DNA from: Peronospora farinosa
Taxonomy: Eukaryota; Oomycota; Peronosporomycetes; Peronosporales; Peronosporaceae
Assembly: GCA_947646735.1 (NCBI GenBank)
Contig: CANTFK010000713.1
Span: 248,001-312,000 of the forward strand
Direction of reading: 5' to 3'
DNA length: 64,000 bases
Made by a program: the position numbers and the translations under genes. Positions within the stretch are counted from its first letter, which is position 1; each line of letters opens with the position of its first letter. The notes beneath the pieces were generated by a model. The model made no database searches, was not told the DNA's origin, and was given only the letters and a program-made list of their open reading frames with translations. Below are positions 41,751 through 51,724 of this stretch, in pieces.

Positions 41751-42656
41751 CTACAAAATCTCGTACATATCGGCAGCACTGGAGACATTTGACATACCAC
41801 GCGGCTTCTGCACTGCGTTCATGACACCATCCACTGATGGATCCAGTAGCGGGAGCTCCTCACTACTTGGTTGGCTATGGTCCATGAGGAAACTATCTTG
41901 GAGCCAGAACTGCACCATGTTCATGACCAATGGACAGCCAATCATGACGATCAGAAGCTCAATCTTCGGATAGTTGTGCACGGGGTAAAACAGTAGCGAC
42001 CCCATCCAACCCAATGGTGTCGAGAAGGCGTATAACACCAGACCCACAAAGAACTTCATAAAGGTCAGGACGGCACACCATTCCAGCAACTGTAGCCACC
42101 AGACTTTCCACGACGGTGGAGAGCCGTAATATCCATGACACCGAAGACTCGTCCATTGTTGTCGAATCTACATTAGCAAATTAGAATGAATTAACAGTCG
42201 CAAGAAGTTGCTGTAAAGTAGATGTAGTACTACTACTTACTGCAATTAATGTCACCAATTGGAGTAATAAATAAGCAATGTATACGCCTAATGTCGTATC
42301 AATTACTACATTCATGAAGTAAAAGGCACACTACATAGTCACATAGTCAGTCCAGTACCTCCTTTTTTTCATTCCCTTCAGCAATTAATAATATATTAAA
42401 TGTCACTAGCTACCTGATCCTGATCATTGGGCGTATCAGATATTTCCACCAGACCAATTGCATACAATATATTCATGACGTGGATCATCGCAGCCGATGT
42501 GCCTTGTTTCATAGCGTCCATGAACCAGATTTTAGCGGATCTCCGTGGTCGCTCAAAGTGCCATTTAGCGTATAGTGATGATAGAGCAATAAAACCCAAT
42601 AACATTTGCACAGCGTCATCTGTACGATCAGCTACGAGCGTACATTTGGAGCTCAT
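41751..42656 (-). CDS. STIMATE (TMEM110)-family membrane protein, three exons
   Basis: Exons 42656-42414, 42330-42241 and 42167-41751 give 249 residues; introns are 83 and 73 nt. Hallmarks of the family are seen in order: LLGFIALSSLYAKWHFERPRR, KIWFMDAMKQGTSAAMIHVMNI, CAFYFMNVVIDTTLGVYIAYL, a HGYYGSPPSWKVWWLQLLEW segment, and the C-terminal PLVMNMVQFWLQDSFL. In animals STIMATE sits at ER-plasma membrane junctions and supports STIM/Orai calcium entry; fungal relatives are vacuolar membrane proteins. Oomycete function is unknown. ATG 42656 is the first in frame after non-ATG open codons. Confidence 0.88.
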
Positions 42657-43393
42657 GTTAGCAGGGAGAATCTGCAACTGACGTATGTAGGGAGAACAGT
42701 CGTATGTGCTTGAAGCCAATTGTACCAAGTACTGATTGGTGGAAAAGAGAGGTCAGATAATGGTAACCCTCTGTAACTGACAACATCGAACATGTCGCAA
42801 GCTATCGAAAAAAAGCATGGAATTTGCTGTGACGTCAATTTGATGGGATTTGCGCCTCATTAACGTAACGCCATCAGTATTATTATCCTTCGAAAAAATG
42901 GTGTTTAAATTTAAGATATATGGCTACAAGCACGTGTCTTTTTATCAATATATATCAAAAGTTAGTTTGTTCAGTCCTTTTACAACGGCAATCGGGGTCA
43001 TTGACACCACACACAAGTGTCTAGTTATAGGAAGACCAAACATTTATAAAAATATATAATTTGCGGTCACAAATTTCATGAAACTAATCGTGGTTTCATG
43101 TGAAGGTTTGTCTCCAATCAACAGCATACAATGTCGATAATGTTAAAGAATAAATGTCAAGAGTATTGCTTGTGCGAAGTATATTAAAAGTTGATTATAA
43201 ATCACAATATCATCGTCTTCTATGAGCATTTTTCATGGCTGAGTCTGTCTGATTCTTAGAAAGGGAAGAAAGCCAATAAATGGTAGTATTGTTAATACAC
43301 CTAGAAGACTTTGATCTTGTTTTTCTAATAGAGCAGACATATCTGTTCCTCATTCATTAAATAAGTATGGACATCCAGACACCTCCTCTTTCT
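42657..43393. other. Intergenic, AT-rich
   Basis: About 740 bp; no gene, repeat or RNA recognised. It contains the promoter of the leftward STIMATE gene and the 3' end of ankyrin 2. Confidence 0.5.
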
Positions 43394-45184
43394 TCACCCC
43401 ATCTCATAATCAACAGCTTTGCCTGTTCGTACAAGCCAGTCAACGCAATAGAGGTCGTGACGCTTGGCAATGCGTAGCAAGCGTGCAGACGGAATAGGTT
43501 CCGGGTAGTGTTGGAAGAGCCATTGCAGGATTTCCAAGTGTCCTCCAGCCACAGCTTTGATTGACACGTCTGCTGTACACGACGCGAGTCCTTCGCGTTC
43601 GAGAAAGTCGAGAATGTCAATGTGACCACCGAACGCGGCTGCCTCCATTGCTTGGTTGTTGCACCCGAGACCATACGTCGTATGCAACCATTGCAGGATA
43701 TCGAGTCTCCCTGCACCAGCAGCATTGTTCATTCCGAGCAAGCTGCAGCCTTCGTTCCGATGCACGTAGAGCCACTTGACCATGTCAAACTTGCCTTGAC
43801 GTGCAGCACGGTCCATAGCATTCGTGGTACACCCTTCCTGGCGATTTTCGTTTAACCACTGCACGACATCCATGTGACCAAAAGCGGCCGCGTTGTCCAT
43901 TGCCGCGGTACTGCAGCCTTCTTCTCGATTAGCGTGTAGCCATTTGACCATATGCAAATGACCGTTCAGTGCAGCGTCGTCCATTGCGGCAGTCCCACAT
44001 CCTTCCGTTCGGTGCTCATGCAGCCACTTGACCGTCTCTAGATGTCCATTTGCAGCAGCCTGGTTCATTGCAGCGGTAGTACAACCTTCCGATCTGTGCT
44101 GGTGCAGCCACTGCACAATCTCAAGGTGTCCATTCATAGCCGAGTTGTCCATTGCTTTGTTAGTACAGCCTTCACTGCGGTTCGCATGCAGCCACTTGAC
44201 CACGTCAAAAAAGCCCCTTCTTGCAGCACCATTCATTGCAATAGTAGTACAACCTTCCGATCGATGTGCATGAAGCCATTTCACCACTTCCAAGTGGCCA
44301 TTGACTGCAGCCTGGTCTATTGCAGCACGTTCGCAACCTTCCAATCGATTCACATGCAGCCATTTCACCGTCTCTAAATGTCCATTTGCAGCTGCCAAGT
44401 TTATAGCATTGGTCGTGCAGCGTGCATCGTTTGCGTGTAGCCACTGAACCATTTCCAAGAATCCATTTGCAGCTGCCTGGTCCATCCGAATTGATGGGCA
44501 TTGATGATCAAAGCAATGCTCAGTGAGCCACTGCACCGTCTCAAGATGTCCGTGCTCGGCTGCATTGACCACTGCATTGACTGTCCACTCATCTGACGTG
44601 CTGATACTGTACAGCCACTGGATCATGACCAAGTCGCCATTACGTGCAGCTTCATCAATTAGAAATTGATGTTCCGGTGGTGTCGTATGTTGTATAAGCC
44701 ACTGTGCCACCTCCAAGTGCCCATTTCGGACAGCCAGCAGTAGTTCCCGTGCACCCCAGAACACATCCAGTCTCTGAATCTGATGCTGATCATATAACCA
44801 TTGCAATACGCTCACATGGCCATTCTTAGCCGCAATTTCTACTGCTTTAGTTACTCGTGCACGGGGAAAAGTCGTCGCCAATCGACGTAGCACAGAGATG
44901 TGACCACTGGCTGCAGCCGATGCCATAGCCGACGTGGCCAGTGCCTGACACAGTAATTTGTCCATGTGCTGGATCTTATTCGCATCACGAGCGAGGATAC
45001 GCTCCACGAGATGCTCAAGTCCAGCATGACATGCTGAATCTAAAGTCCAGAGCTGGGAATAATCCAGTAGCGCGTCAAGTTCACGCGTCACATGGTCAAG
45101 TGCTTCAATATGAGGATATTGACGGCAGATAAAAGCAACAGAAGTTAAAAGAGGAAACGAAGAAGACAGTGATGGACAAACCAT
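43394..45184 (-). CDS. Ankyrin-like repeat protein 2
   Basis: 596 residues from ATG 45184, the first ATG in the frame. A short N-terminal leader (PSLSSSFPLLTSVAFICRQY) precedes a helical region, then about 15 tandem units of the type NGHLEVVKWLHxxRxEGCTxxAMDxAA. Intact. It is a paralog of 2019-3936 and 51725-53611; all three are on the minus strand, of similar size, and share an N-terminal block (a PHI segment followed by LDYS or LDHS). These repeats usually bind proteins; the partner and place of action are unknown. No signal peptide is evident, although the leader is fairly hydrophobic. Confidence 0.88.
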   Translation of the reverse strand: MVCPSLSSSFPLLTSVAFICRQYPHIEALDHVTRELDALLDYSQLWTLDSACHAGLEHLVERILARDANKIQHMDKLLCQALATSAMASAAASGHISVLRRLATTFPRARVTKAVEIAAKNGHVSVLQWLYDQHQIQRLDVFWGARELLLAVRNGHLEVAQWLIQHTTPPEHQFLIDEAARNGDLVMIQWLYSISTSDEWTVNAVVNAAEHGHLETVQWLTEHCFDHQCPSIRMDQAAANGFLEMVQWLHANDARCTTNAINLAAANGHLETVKWLHVNRLEGCERAAIDQAAVNGHLEVVKWLHAHRSEGCTTIAMNGAARRGFFDVVKWLHANRSEGCTNKAMDNSAMNGHLEIVQWLHQHRSEGCTTAAMNQAAANGHLETVKWLHEHRTEGCGTAAMDDAALNGHLHMVKWLHANREEGCSTAAMDNAAAFGHMDVVQWLNENRQEGCTTNAMDRAARQGKFDMVKWLYVHRNEGCSLLGMNNAAGAGRLDILQWLHTTYGLGCNNQAMEAAAFGGHIDILDFLEREGLASCTADVSIKAVAGGHLEILQWLFQHYPEPIPSARLLRIAKRHDLYCVDWLVRTGKAVDYEMG

Positions 45185-45472
45185 TGAGCTATTGGTCTGA
45201 GGCAGGACGCAAATAAAAGAATGTGTGTAAAAGTGGTGGTGAATGAATGTCAACGGCTCTTGCACACCAAGCAGAAAAGAAGCGAGCAATCGAAACGAAA
45301 GGGAGATGAGCAGTTTCTAATCAGTTGAAGTAATAGATTCAATATCTAGGGGATGGAAGAGTATTATAAAAAACCATTTCTAAAAGGAAGGTACGGATAA
45401 ATTACCATCTTGCTGCAACATTGCGCAACATCGCCCGTTTTAAAACTTTACACCAATTCACGTCCAGCGAAT

Positions 45473-47691
45473 ATGAACGAGGGACGTCTCCAGCACTTGC
45501 TACAGCCCATTCGGTACCTTTCTCTACCTTTCATCGTCTTCATTATCTTTTCTTCTTTCTTCTCATATAAATTTTATCTTGTTTTATTACGCAGGGACTT
45601 GAGTAAAAATTGGAATATTGACTTGGCTACAGAATTAGAAGAATATATGGACAAATTAGAGAATTTAAATATTGCGTTTGATCCAAAAGATGGGGCAAAT
45701 ATTACTAAAGAGGGGGATCAAGTTGGGGTCATGAATTTTGCCGAAGCGGCACTATTGATCCAAGGAACAAGTGTCATTTATAGTCGAAAAGTCGAGTATT
45801 TACATGCGTTAGTGTATCAAACACTAGCGCATTTATCCAAGCAACAGGACGATCATTATCAAAGTCAGCGAAACCAAGAGACAGGAGAGATACAGGAAAA
45901 TAAAGAAGATGACGGTGCAGGAGACAGTGTCTTTGATAATCCACTACCGCTATACAATGAATTAAAGGAGGCCAAGACGTCACATATAACTCTTAAGCGA
46001 GCAGATGAAGAGAATGAAGAGACAGAGAATGATAAGAAGAGGAAAAAAAAGAAGCCAGAGCACTTCATAGAAGCAAGAACAATATTCAGGCATCTATTGC
46101 GTTAATGGGGTCCCTCGTGCCGGATGAACGGGATCATGGAGAAACATTCAAGTTGTTATCGTGCAATTTACATGCAAGTGGTGTGTTGCTGCTGGATGAA
46201 GCGAGTAAGAAGTATCTCAATCCACAACAGAGAGCAGCGGATAATGCATTTGGTGAGACGCCAGGAAGACATGGAGGCATGTGGGTCGCTGCAGATGGAG
46301 ACAATCCAGCGACTGCATTGAATTTTGACGATATGGATGCGAGGGATGATGAGGATAGAGGTGATAACAATGCTTTGGATGAAGAGCCGGATTATGACTA
46401 CGATGCTGGTGCACCACTACATGACGCTCCGATGGATGATGCTGCAGATAATGCACAAGAGAGAGCAGTTGCTGAAGAGCCGTCTCGCACTGTCACGCGG
46501 TTGATGACCACACTTCCAGCGGGTGAAAAGGACCCGTGGGCACCGCTGGACGCGTATGATGCGAGTACATCGGTGGCACGCCCATTCAAGAAGGGACGGT
46601 CGTACCCGCGTGTACCGGCGTACAAGAAAAAGAAAGCAGATCTCACAGCTTTAAATAATAAGGAAGGTGTCGTGGGCATGAATGATGATGCAGAGCAGGA
46701 CGGTCTATCAGACCCGGCATTCCGAGACCGCTTCTTTACGGGATCGAAAGGACCGCAGTGGGCATCATGGATCTGGTCAGAGACAGCAGCAGAGAATCCG
46801 CTGGAGAAGACGTGCAAGCGCACGTTCTGCCGAGCTCCACTTCTGCTTAAGACATGCCACACGCTCTGGCAGCGTGAAGCTAAATGGCGTAGTATCATGC
46901 GTCGTTGCGAAGCCCGCGAGAAACAGAGTGCTGAAGCTATGCTATTGCGTGAGGAGGCCATGGAGGAGGAGGAGGCAGATGGAAACGATCGCTTGCAGGC
47001 ATTGACGCTATCAACGGCTACAGCACGATTAGACATGGCTTTTCAGAATGATGCAAATGGCAATAACGACGAGGACGAGGAAAATGACAACGACTATGAC
47101 GATGGTGGTGACTGGGACCAAGGAAATGACACGGACGGGCCGCTCGGTTTTGGCGATGCTGCCGCAACAGTTGCTGGTACTTCTGATCGGCCGCTTACGT
47201 ACGATGAGATCTGCAGACAGCACTTGGCGTCGTTCATGTCCGGCACGGAGAAATACGTCCGAGAGACAGACCTAAGCAAGCAAGTTAGCGACTGGCAGGA
47301 GAGACTCACGCCATTGCTGAAGCAACAAGATGCTCACCCCCCTTTCGATATTCATCACTACGGTCGCGAAATTATTGAGCGCTTGGAGGAAGAACACAAG
47401 AGCTCCAGTTTGGACAAGCTCAGTAAATCCGCCAAGCGTGATAAGAACAAACGCGCCAGGATTGACTTGGGGTCAGAAGACGACGAGAAGAAGGAGACAG
47501 TGCCTTTTGAGACTTTGGTGGATGGCAAGAGCCAATTTGAGGTGTGCCGCCTCTTTTTGGCGACACTGCAGCTGGCAAACAGTGGAAATGTGTCACTTTC
47601 GCACGCACATACCATAACAGAGCATGGACAGGTGCCATTTGAGATGCAATTACTTACTAGTGCCAATACCTACGAAGCATTACAAGCATGA
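45473..47691 (+). CDS. Condensin II subunit H2 (CAP-H2), frame broken at an A-run
   Basis: Exon 1 45473-45513, an 81-nt intron (45514-45594, stop-free and a multiple of three), then exon 2. The N-terminus reads [20 protein letters not shown], then [12 protein letters not shown] and [13 protein letters not shown], the CAP-H2 signature. The frame from 45473 stops at 46103-46105, but a second frame from 46105 continues CAP-H2 ([80 protein letters not shown]). A change of one base in the run of eight A at 46043-46050 would join them. CAP-H2 is the kleisin of condensin II, bridging the SMC2/SMC4 heads in chromosome compaction. Either the gene is mutated or the assembly lost one A; the second is more likely in an otherwise clean frame. 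Confidence 0.88.
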
Positions 47692-47826
47692 CCTGAACAA
47701 ATTGACATGATATGTACAGCAGGTCCCAAAGTTTTTTGATTGTTGTTATAACGTTGAAAGGGTCGATTTTTTTAAATCAAGATTTTTCAAATGTATAAAT
47801 AGTAAAAATCCGAACAACCCAAATAA

Positions 47827-47843
47827 TCATTCTAAATTTTATC
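47827..47843 (+). promoter_or_regulatory. Possible oomycete initiator-type core promoter
   Basis: tcattctaaattttatc lies about 30 bp before the ATG at 47871. It fits the oomycete initiator (YCAYTYY) followed by an AWTTT-type flanking element. Motif match only. Confidence 0.4.
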
Positions 47844-47870
47844 TTTTCCCTTTCGATTAACTACAACATA

Positions 47871-48677
47871 ATGGATACAGTACACCGAGTCATCGAGTAC
47901 GTGGAGGAATTTCCACCTGAAGCAGGCGCTATCGAGCTAAAGAGCCAACTAAGATCTTTTACACTCGACGATTTACGTGCTGCTTGCAGTCGTCTTAAGT
48001 TATCCATGCGCAACAAACAGAAGAAAAAAAGCGGCTTTATTTCCGTCCTCGTTTCGTACTGGAAAACTTCGCACAATTTCGAATCAAAAGGCGTTAAAAC
48101 ACCGCTAAAAGCTTCTGAAACTTCGGTAAAAACAGGGATTGAACTGCCGTATGATGTAGCGCAATTTGTGCAGCATTTTCCACCTCATGGTTGCATCAAG
48201 GAGCTCCAGAACCAACTCGATGCCTGTCGCTCAAGGACATTGCGTTCAGCCTGTGTCCTGATCGGTCTGCAGCCCAAGAAAAACTTTACCAAAAAAGGAT
48301 TTTTACATCTTTTAGTCGCCTATTGGCAGGACAGTTTGGTGATGACGCCAACAGTGTCATTTTTGGAGGAGACTCCAAAAGAAGAAGAGGTTAAGAAGGT
48401 GGTGCAGACGAAGAGAGTGAGATTTGAAGAAAGCGACCTGATGAAGACACCTACGAAGAACAAGAAGATCAAGACACTGAAAGATAAAGGAGATGTTTGT
48501 GAAAAAAAGGAGGGGGCTTTGGCTACGTCGATGGAGAAAGCGCAAGTTGTGAAGGAATGGGCATCAGCTATCGAGATGTTGTCTCGTGTGGAAGGAAGTA
48601 CAAGGAGCATCGAGGCTATTTGTAAGATCATTGAGAGAGTGGTGGACAGCGCCAGTAGTGAGTTGTGCGAGAGCTAG
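47871..48677 (+). CDS. Unknown protein with two copies of an SAP-like helical module
   Basis: 268 codons, single exon. Residues about 5-65 and about 95-155 are two copies of one module: VIEYVEEFPPEAGAIELKSQ then LRSFTLDDLRAAC...FISVLVSYW, against VAQFVQHFPPHGCIKELQNQ then RSRTLRSACVLIG...FLHLLVAYW. Each has a short helix pair followed by a basic KKK/KNF stretch, similar to SAP-like DNA-binding folds. The rest is charged (FEESDLMKTPTKNKKIKTLK) and ends in a short helical region. A nuclear role is plausible. I do not recognise a named family. Confidence 0.7.
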   Translation: MDTVHRVIEYVEEFPPEAGAIELKSQLRSFTLDDLRAACSRLKLSMRNKQKKKSGFISVLVSYWKTSHNFESKGVKTPLKASETSVKTGIELPYDVAQFVQHFPPHGCIKELQNQLDACRSRTLRSACVLIGLQPKKNFTKKGFLHLLVAYWQDSLVMTPTVSFLEETPKEEEVKKVVQTKRVRFEESDLMKTPTKNKKIKTLKDKGDVCEKKEGALATSMEKAQVVKEWASAIEMLSRVEGSTRSIEAICKIIERVVDSASSELCES

Positions 48678-49301
48678 AGGCAAATATCATCGAATAGCTC
48701 TTGTATTTCATTTCTTAAGGTTACAAAGCAGTTTCTTACAAAGTAGTTTATAGACTGAACACTTTAAATTAAAACTCATGCAGTAACAACACATTAGGCG
48801 TAGTACCTGTCCTCTTCTTCCTTAAGACAAAAAAGCACCTTGTATTACACTATTATTTTGTAGTTTAAAGGCAAGATGCGACTCCACTACGAAGCAAAAA
48901 AGTAGAAGCTGGCCATAACACTTGTGAATAAACAATCACTCTGGATAGTCGGTCAACAACTTTTAAAGATCTCGCTTGCTTGACAATAGCTTTTGCAACA
49001 CAAGTTATTATCATTTAGAGTGGTATTAACTTTACATGTAAATAAAATTAAAGTTTTGCTTTACCAGGTCTCCTTTTAAGATATGAAAGGACTAACATTA
49101 TGATATTTTACCAAAGGATATAATTACTGGTGTATAGTTTCCATAGTAATTAAGTCAAGAGAAAGAAGTCGGTAACACAATAGCTATAACCAAGCAAAGG
49201 GTATAACCTAGTAGAGATATACCTGTTCAGTGCCTTATAAACTCAATGTCACCACTAAATATTCATTTCAAGAGTAAATACAATTAGCAAGGTTTATATT
49301 T
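48678..49301. other. Intergenic between the duplicated-module gene and LysRS
   Basis: About 620 bp, AT-rich, no gene seen. An attcatttcaag string at about 49261, 40 bp before the LysRS ATG, resembles the oomycete initiator. Confidence 0.45.
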
Positions 49302-51370
49302 ATGGCTTTATCCACTTTTGTAATTTCTAAAACTTTCCGATTTTCGCCTGGAGCCAATCATTATCCAAATTTCCTCGTATCCATCAAGTGGTTCATAATC
49401 ATGAGTAATAAAACCGAGAGTCCCCCTATTATTGAAACCTCAGAAGTGGATTCTGCTGTACCACTTAGTAAAAATGAACTCAAACGTCGTCTAAAAGCCG
49501 AAAAAGCAGCAAAAGCCAAAGCTGAAAAAGCTGCTAAAAAAGCGGCTGAAGCTTTACATACACCTAAAAAAACAGCAACTCTTGCAGATGAAGAAGAATT
49601 AGACCCGACTGCCTATTTTTTCAATCGGGAAAAGATGCTAAGTGAACTTGAAACCCAAGGAATCAACCCTTACCCTCACAAGTTTCATGTATCCATTTCA
49701 TTACCTGAATTTCATGAAGCATATGGCAATCTTGAAGCTGGTAGCCATTTAACTGAGATTGTCTCCGTTGCTGGTCGACTTCATAGTAAACGTTCTTCTG
49801 GATCAAAATTGGTCTTTTATGATCTTCGTGCCGATGGAAAAAAGCTTCAAATCATGTCGGACATTGGATCCTATGAAAATGACCAAGCTTTTCTCAAAAT
49901 TCATAGTATTTTACGTCGTGGAGATATTGTGGGGGTCCAAGGGTATCCTGGTAAATCAAAAAAGGGGGAATTATCCATTTTCCCACAACAATTGGTACTC
50001 TTGTCTCCTTGTATGCACATGCTGCCAAAAAGTCATGCTGGACTTACTTTACAACAGGATACACGGTATCGTCAAAGGTACTTGGATCTTATTATGAATG
50101 ATGATACTCGTAGCGTCTTTTACACTCGAGCCAAGATCATTAACGTCATTCGTCGATTTTTAGACGATAAGAATTTTCTGGAAGTTGAGACTCCAATGAT
50201 GAACATGATTGTTGGAGGGGCTACTGCAAAACCTTTTGTTACGTACCACAATGATCTACACATGAACTTGTTCATGCGTGTGGCTCCAGAGCTGTATTTG
50301 AAGCAATTGGTGATTGGTGGACTGGACCGAGTGTACGAGATTGGACGTCAGTTCCGTAACGAAGGTATTGACTTGACTCACAATCCAGAATTTACCAGCT
50401 GTGAGTTTTACATGGCCTATGCGGACTACAATGATCTCATGACGATGACGGAGAAATTGTTCTCCGAGATGGTGAAGGAGATCACTGGAAGTTACAGCAT
50501 TACGATTCAGAAAGAACCTGATGAAGAGCCTGTGACGATCGACTTCACTCCCCCTTTACCAGAGTGAGCATGGTGTCTGCTGTGGAAGAAGCGACAGGTG
50601 TCACGATCCCGATTGATGATCCCGAGAAGTGTGTGGCTGTTTTAGAGGAACAAGTGACCAAGTATGAGCTCGAGTGCGCTCCGCCTCGCTCAATTGCTCG
50701 TTTGCTGGACAAGCTGGTGGGCCACTTTATTGAGGACAACAAGGCTTACTGGGCCAAGCCGTTCTTCATCATGGACCAGCCAGTGTATAACTCGCCACTG
50801 GCCAAGTATCACCGCACAAAGCCAGCACTCACGGAGCGTTTCGAACTGTTCTTAGCTGGAGCGGAGATTTGCAACGCTTACACGGAGCTGAACAACCCCA
50901 AGGTGCAGCGTGAGCGCTTTATCGAGCAGATGGAGCAGGCTGCCGCTGGTGACGATGAGGCCCAGCCACACGACGAGTCCTTTTGTACAGCCATGGAATA
51001 TGGTCTGCCACCTACTGCTGGATGGGGCTGCGGTGTCGACCGTCTAACCATGTTTTTGTCCAACCGCTTCAACATTAAGGAGGTATTGCTCTTCCCTGCC
51101 ATGAAGCCGGACGAACAGGTTGGTCCGATGCCTTCAGCCAGTGGCTCGTCCTCGCTGCTTTCTACCACGGGTTCTGTAGCTCTGGATGTGCTGGAAAAGC
51201 GTCTGGCTGGATCTACTTTTGTGAATGGCTCGTCCCCCTCGAAGGACGACACGGCTGTGTTTGAGCGCGTCAAGGTTGTGGGTAAGGATATCTTGACCAA
51301 GTACCCAAATGTCGAAAAGTGGCTGGACTTTGTGACTGCGTTTCCCAACGAACTGCGTGCCAAGTGGTAA
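49302..51370 (+). CDS. Lysyl-tRNA synthetase (class II) with C-terminal GST-C-like domain; one frameshift
   Basis: Frame 49302-50567 covers the N-terminus, OB-fold anticodon-binding domain ([19 protein letters not shown]), motif 1 ([18 protein letters not shown]) and motif 2 ([20 protein letters not shown]). After a one-base loss near 50562 (short CC run before AGAGTGAGC) the frame 50564-51370 continues without a gap and holds motif 3 ([19 protein letters not shown]). LysRS charges tRNA-Lys and is essential, so the shift is probably an assembly error. Two in-frame starts exist: ATG 49302 adds 33 residues with K/R but no D/E (a possible mitochondrial signal); ATG 49401 begins the cytosolic-type lysine/alanine-rich leader. 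The last 65 or so residues ([16 protein letters not shown]...[12 protein letters not shown]...[11 protein letters not shown]) resemble the GST-C-like domain of eEF1B, an unusual addition for LysRS. Confidence 0.92.
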
Positions 51371-51724
51371 AGCGAGAGGAACAAAGCAACGCATCGATGT
51401 CTGCATTGATCTTTTTGGGTACCCACCTGACTGCTAGGCATGATGATTAGCAACTACGAGTACGTCTCGGCCAAGCTCGAGGTACTAACAGGTGTAGCTG
51501 GATCACAAGCGAGGATAAAACTTGGACCAATGCATGCGTGTCACTTTATTCATAAGCTTTTTAACCGTTTAGCCATTGTTTCTAGTCCTAAATTGTATTA
51601 GTCCTCACCACACCCAAAGCAACGTTTCATCAACGATCTTCAGCATTAATTCATAGTATCTCGTAGCACCGACATCACTGCGCGTTGCTTCGGCTTCAAT
51701 CCACTTGGCCCAAGGTCGAAAGCG
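51371..51724. other. Convergent spacer between LysRS and ankyrin 3
   Basis: About 350 bp of 3' flanks. No separate gene recognised. Confidence 0.5.
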
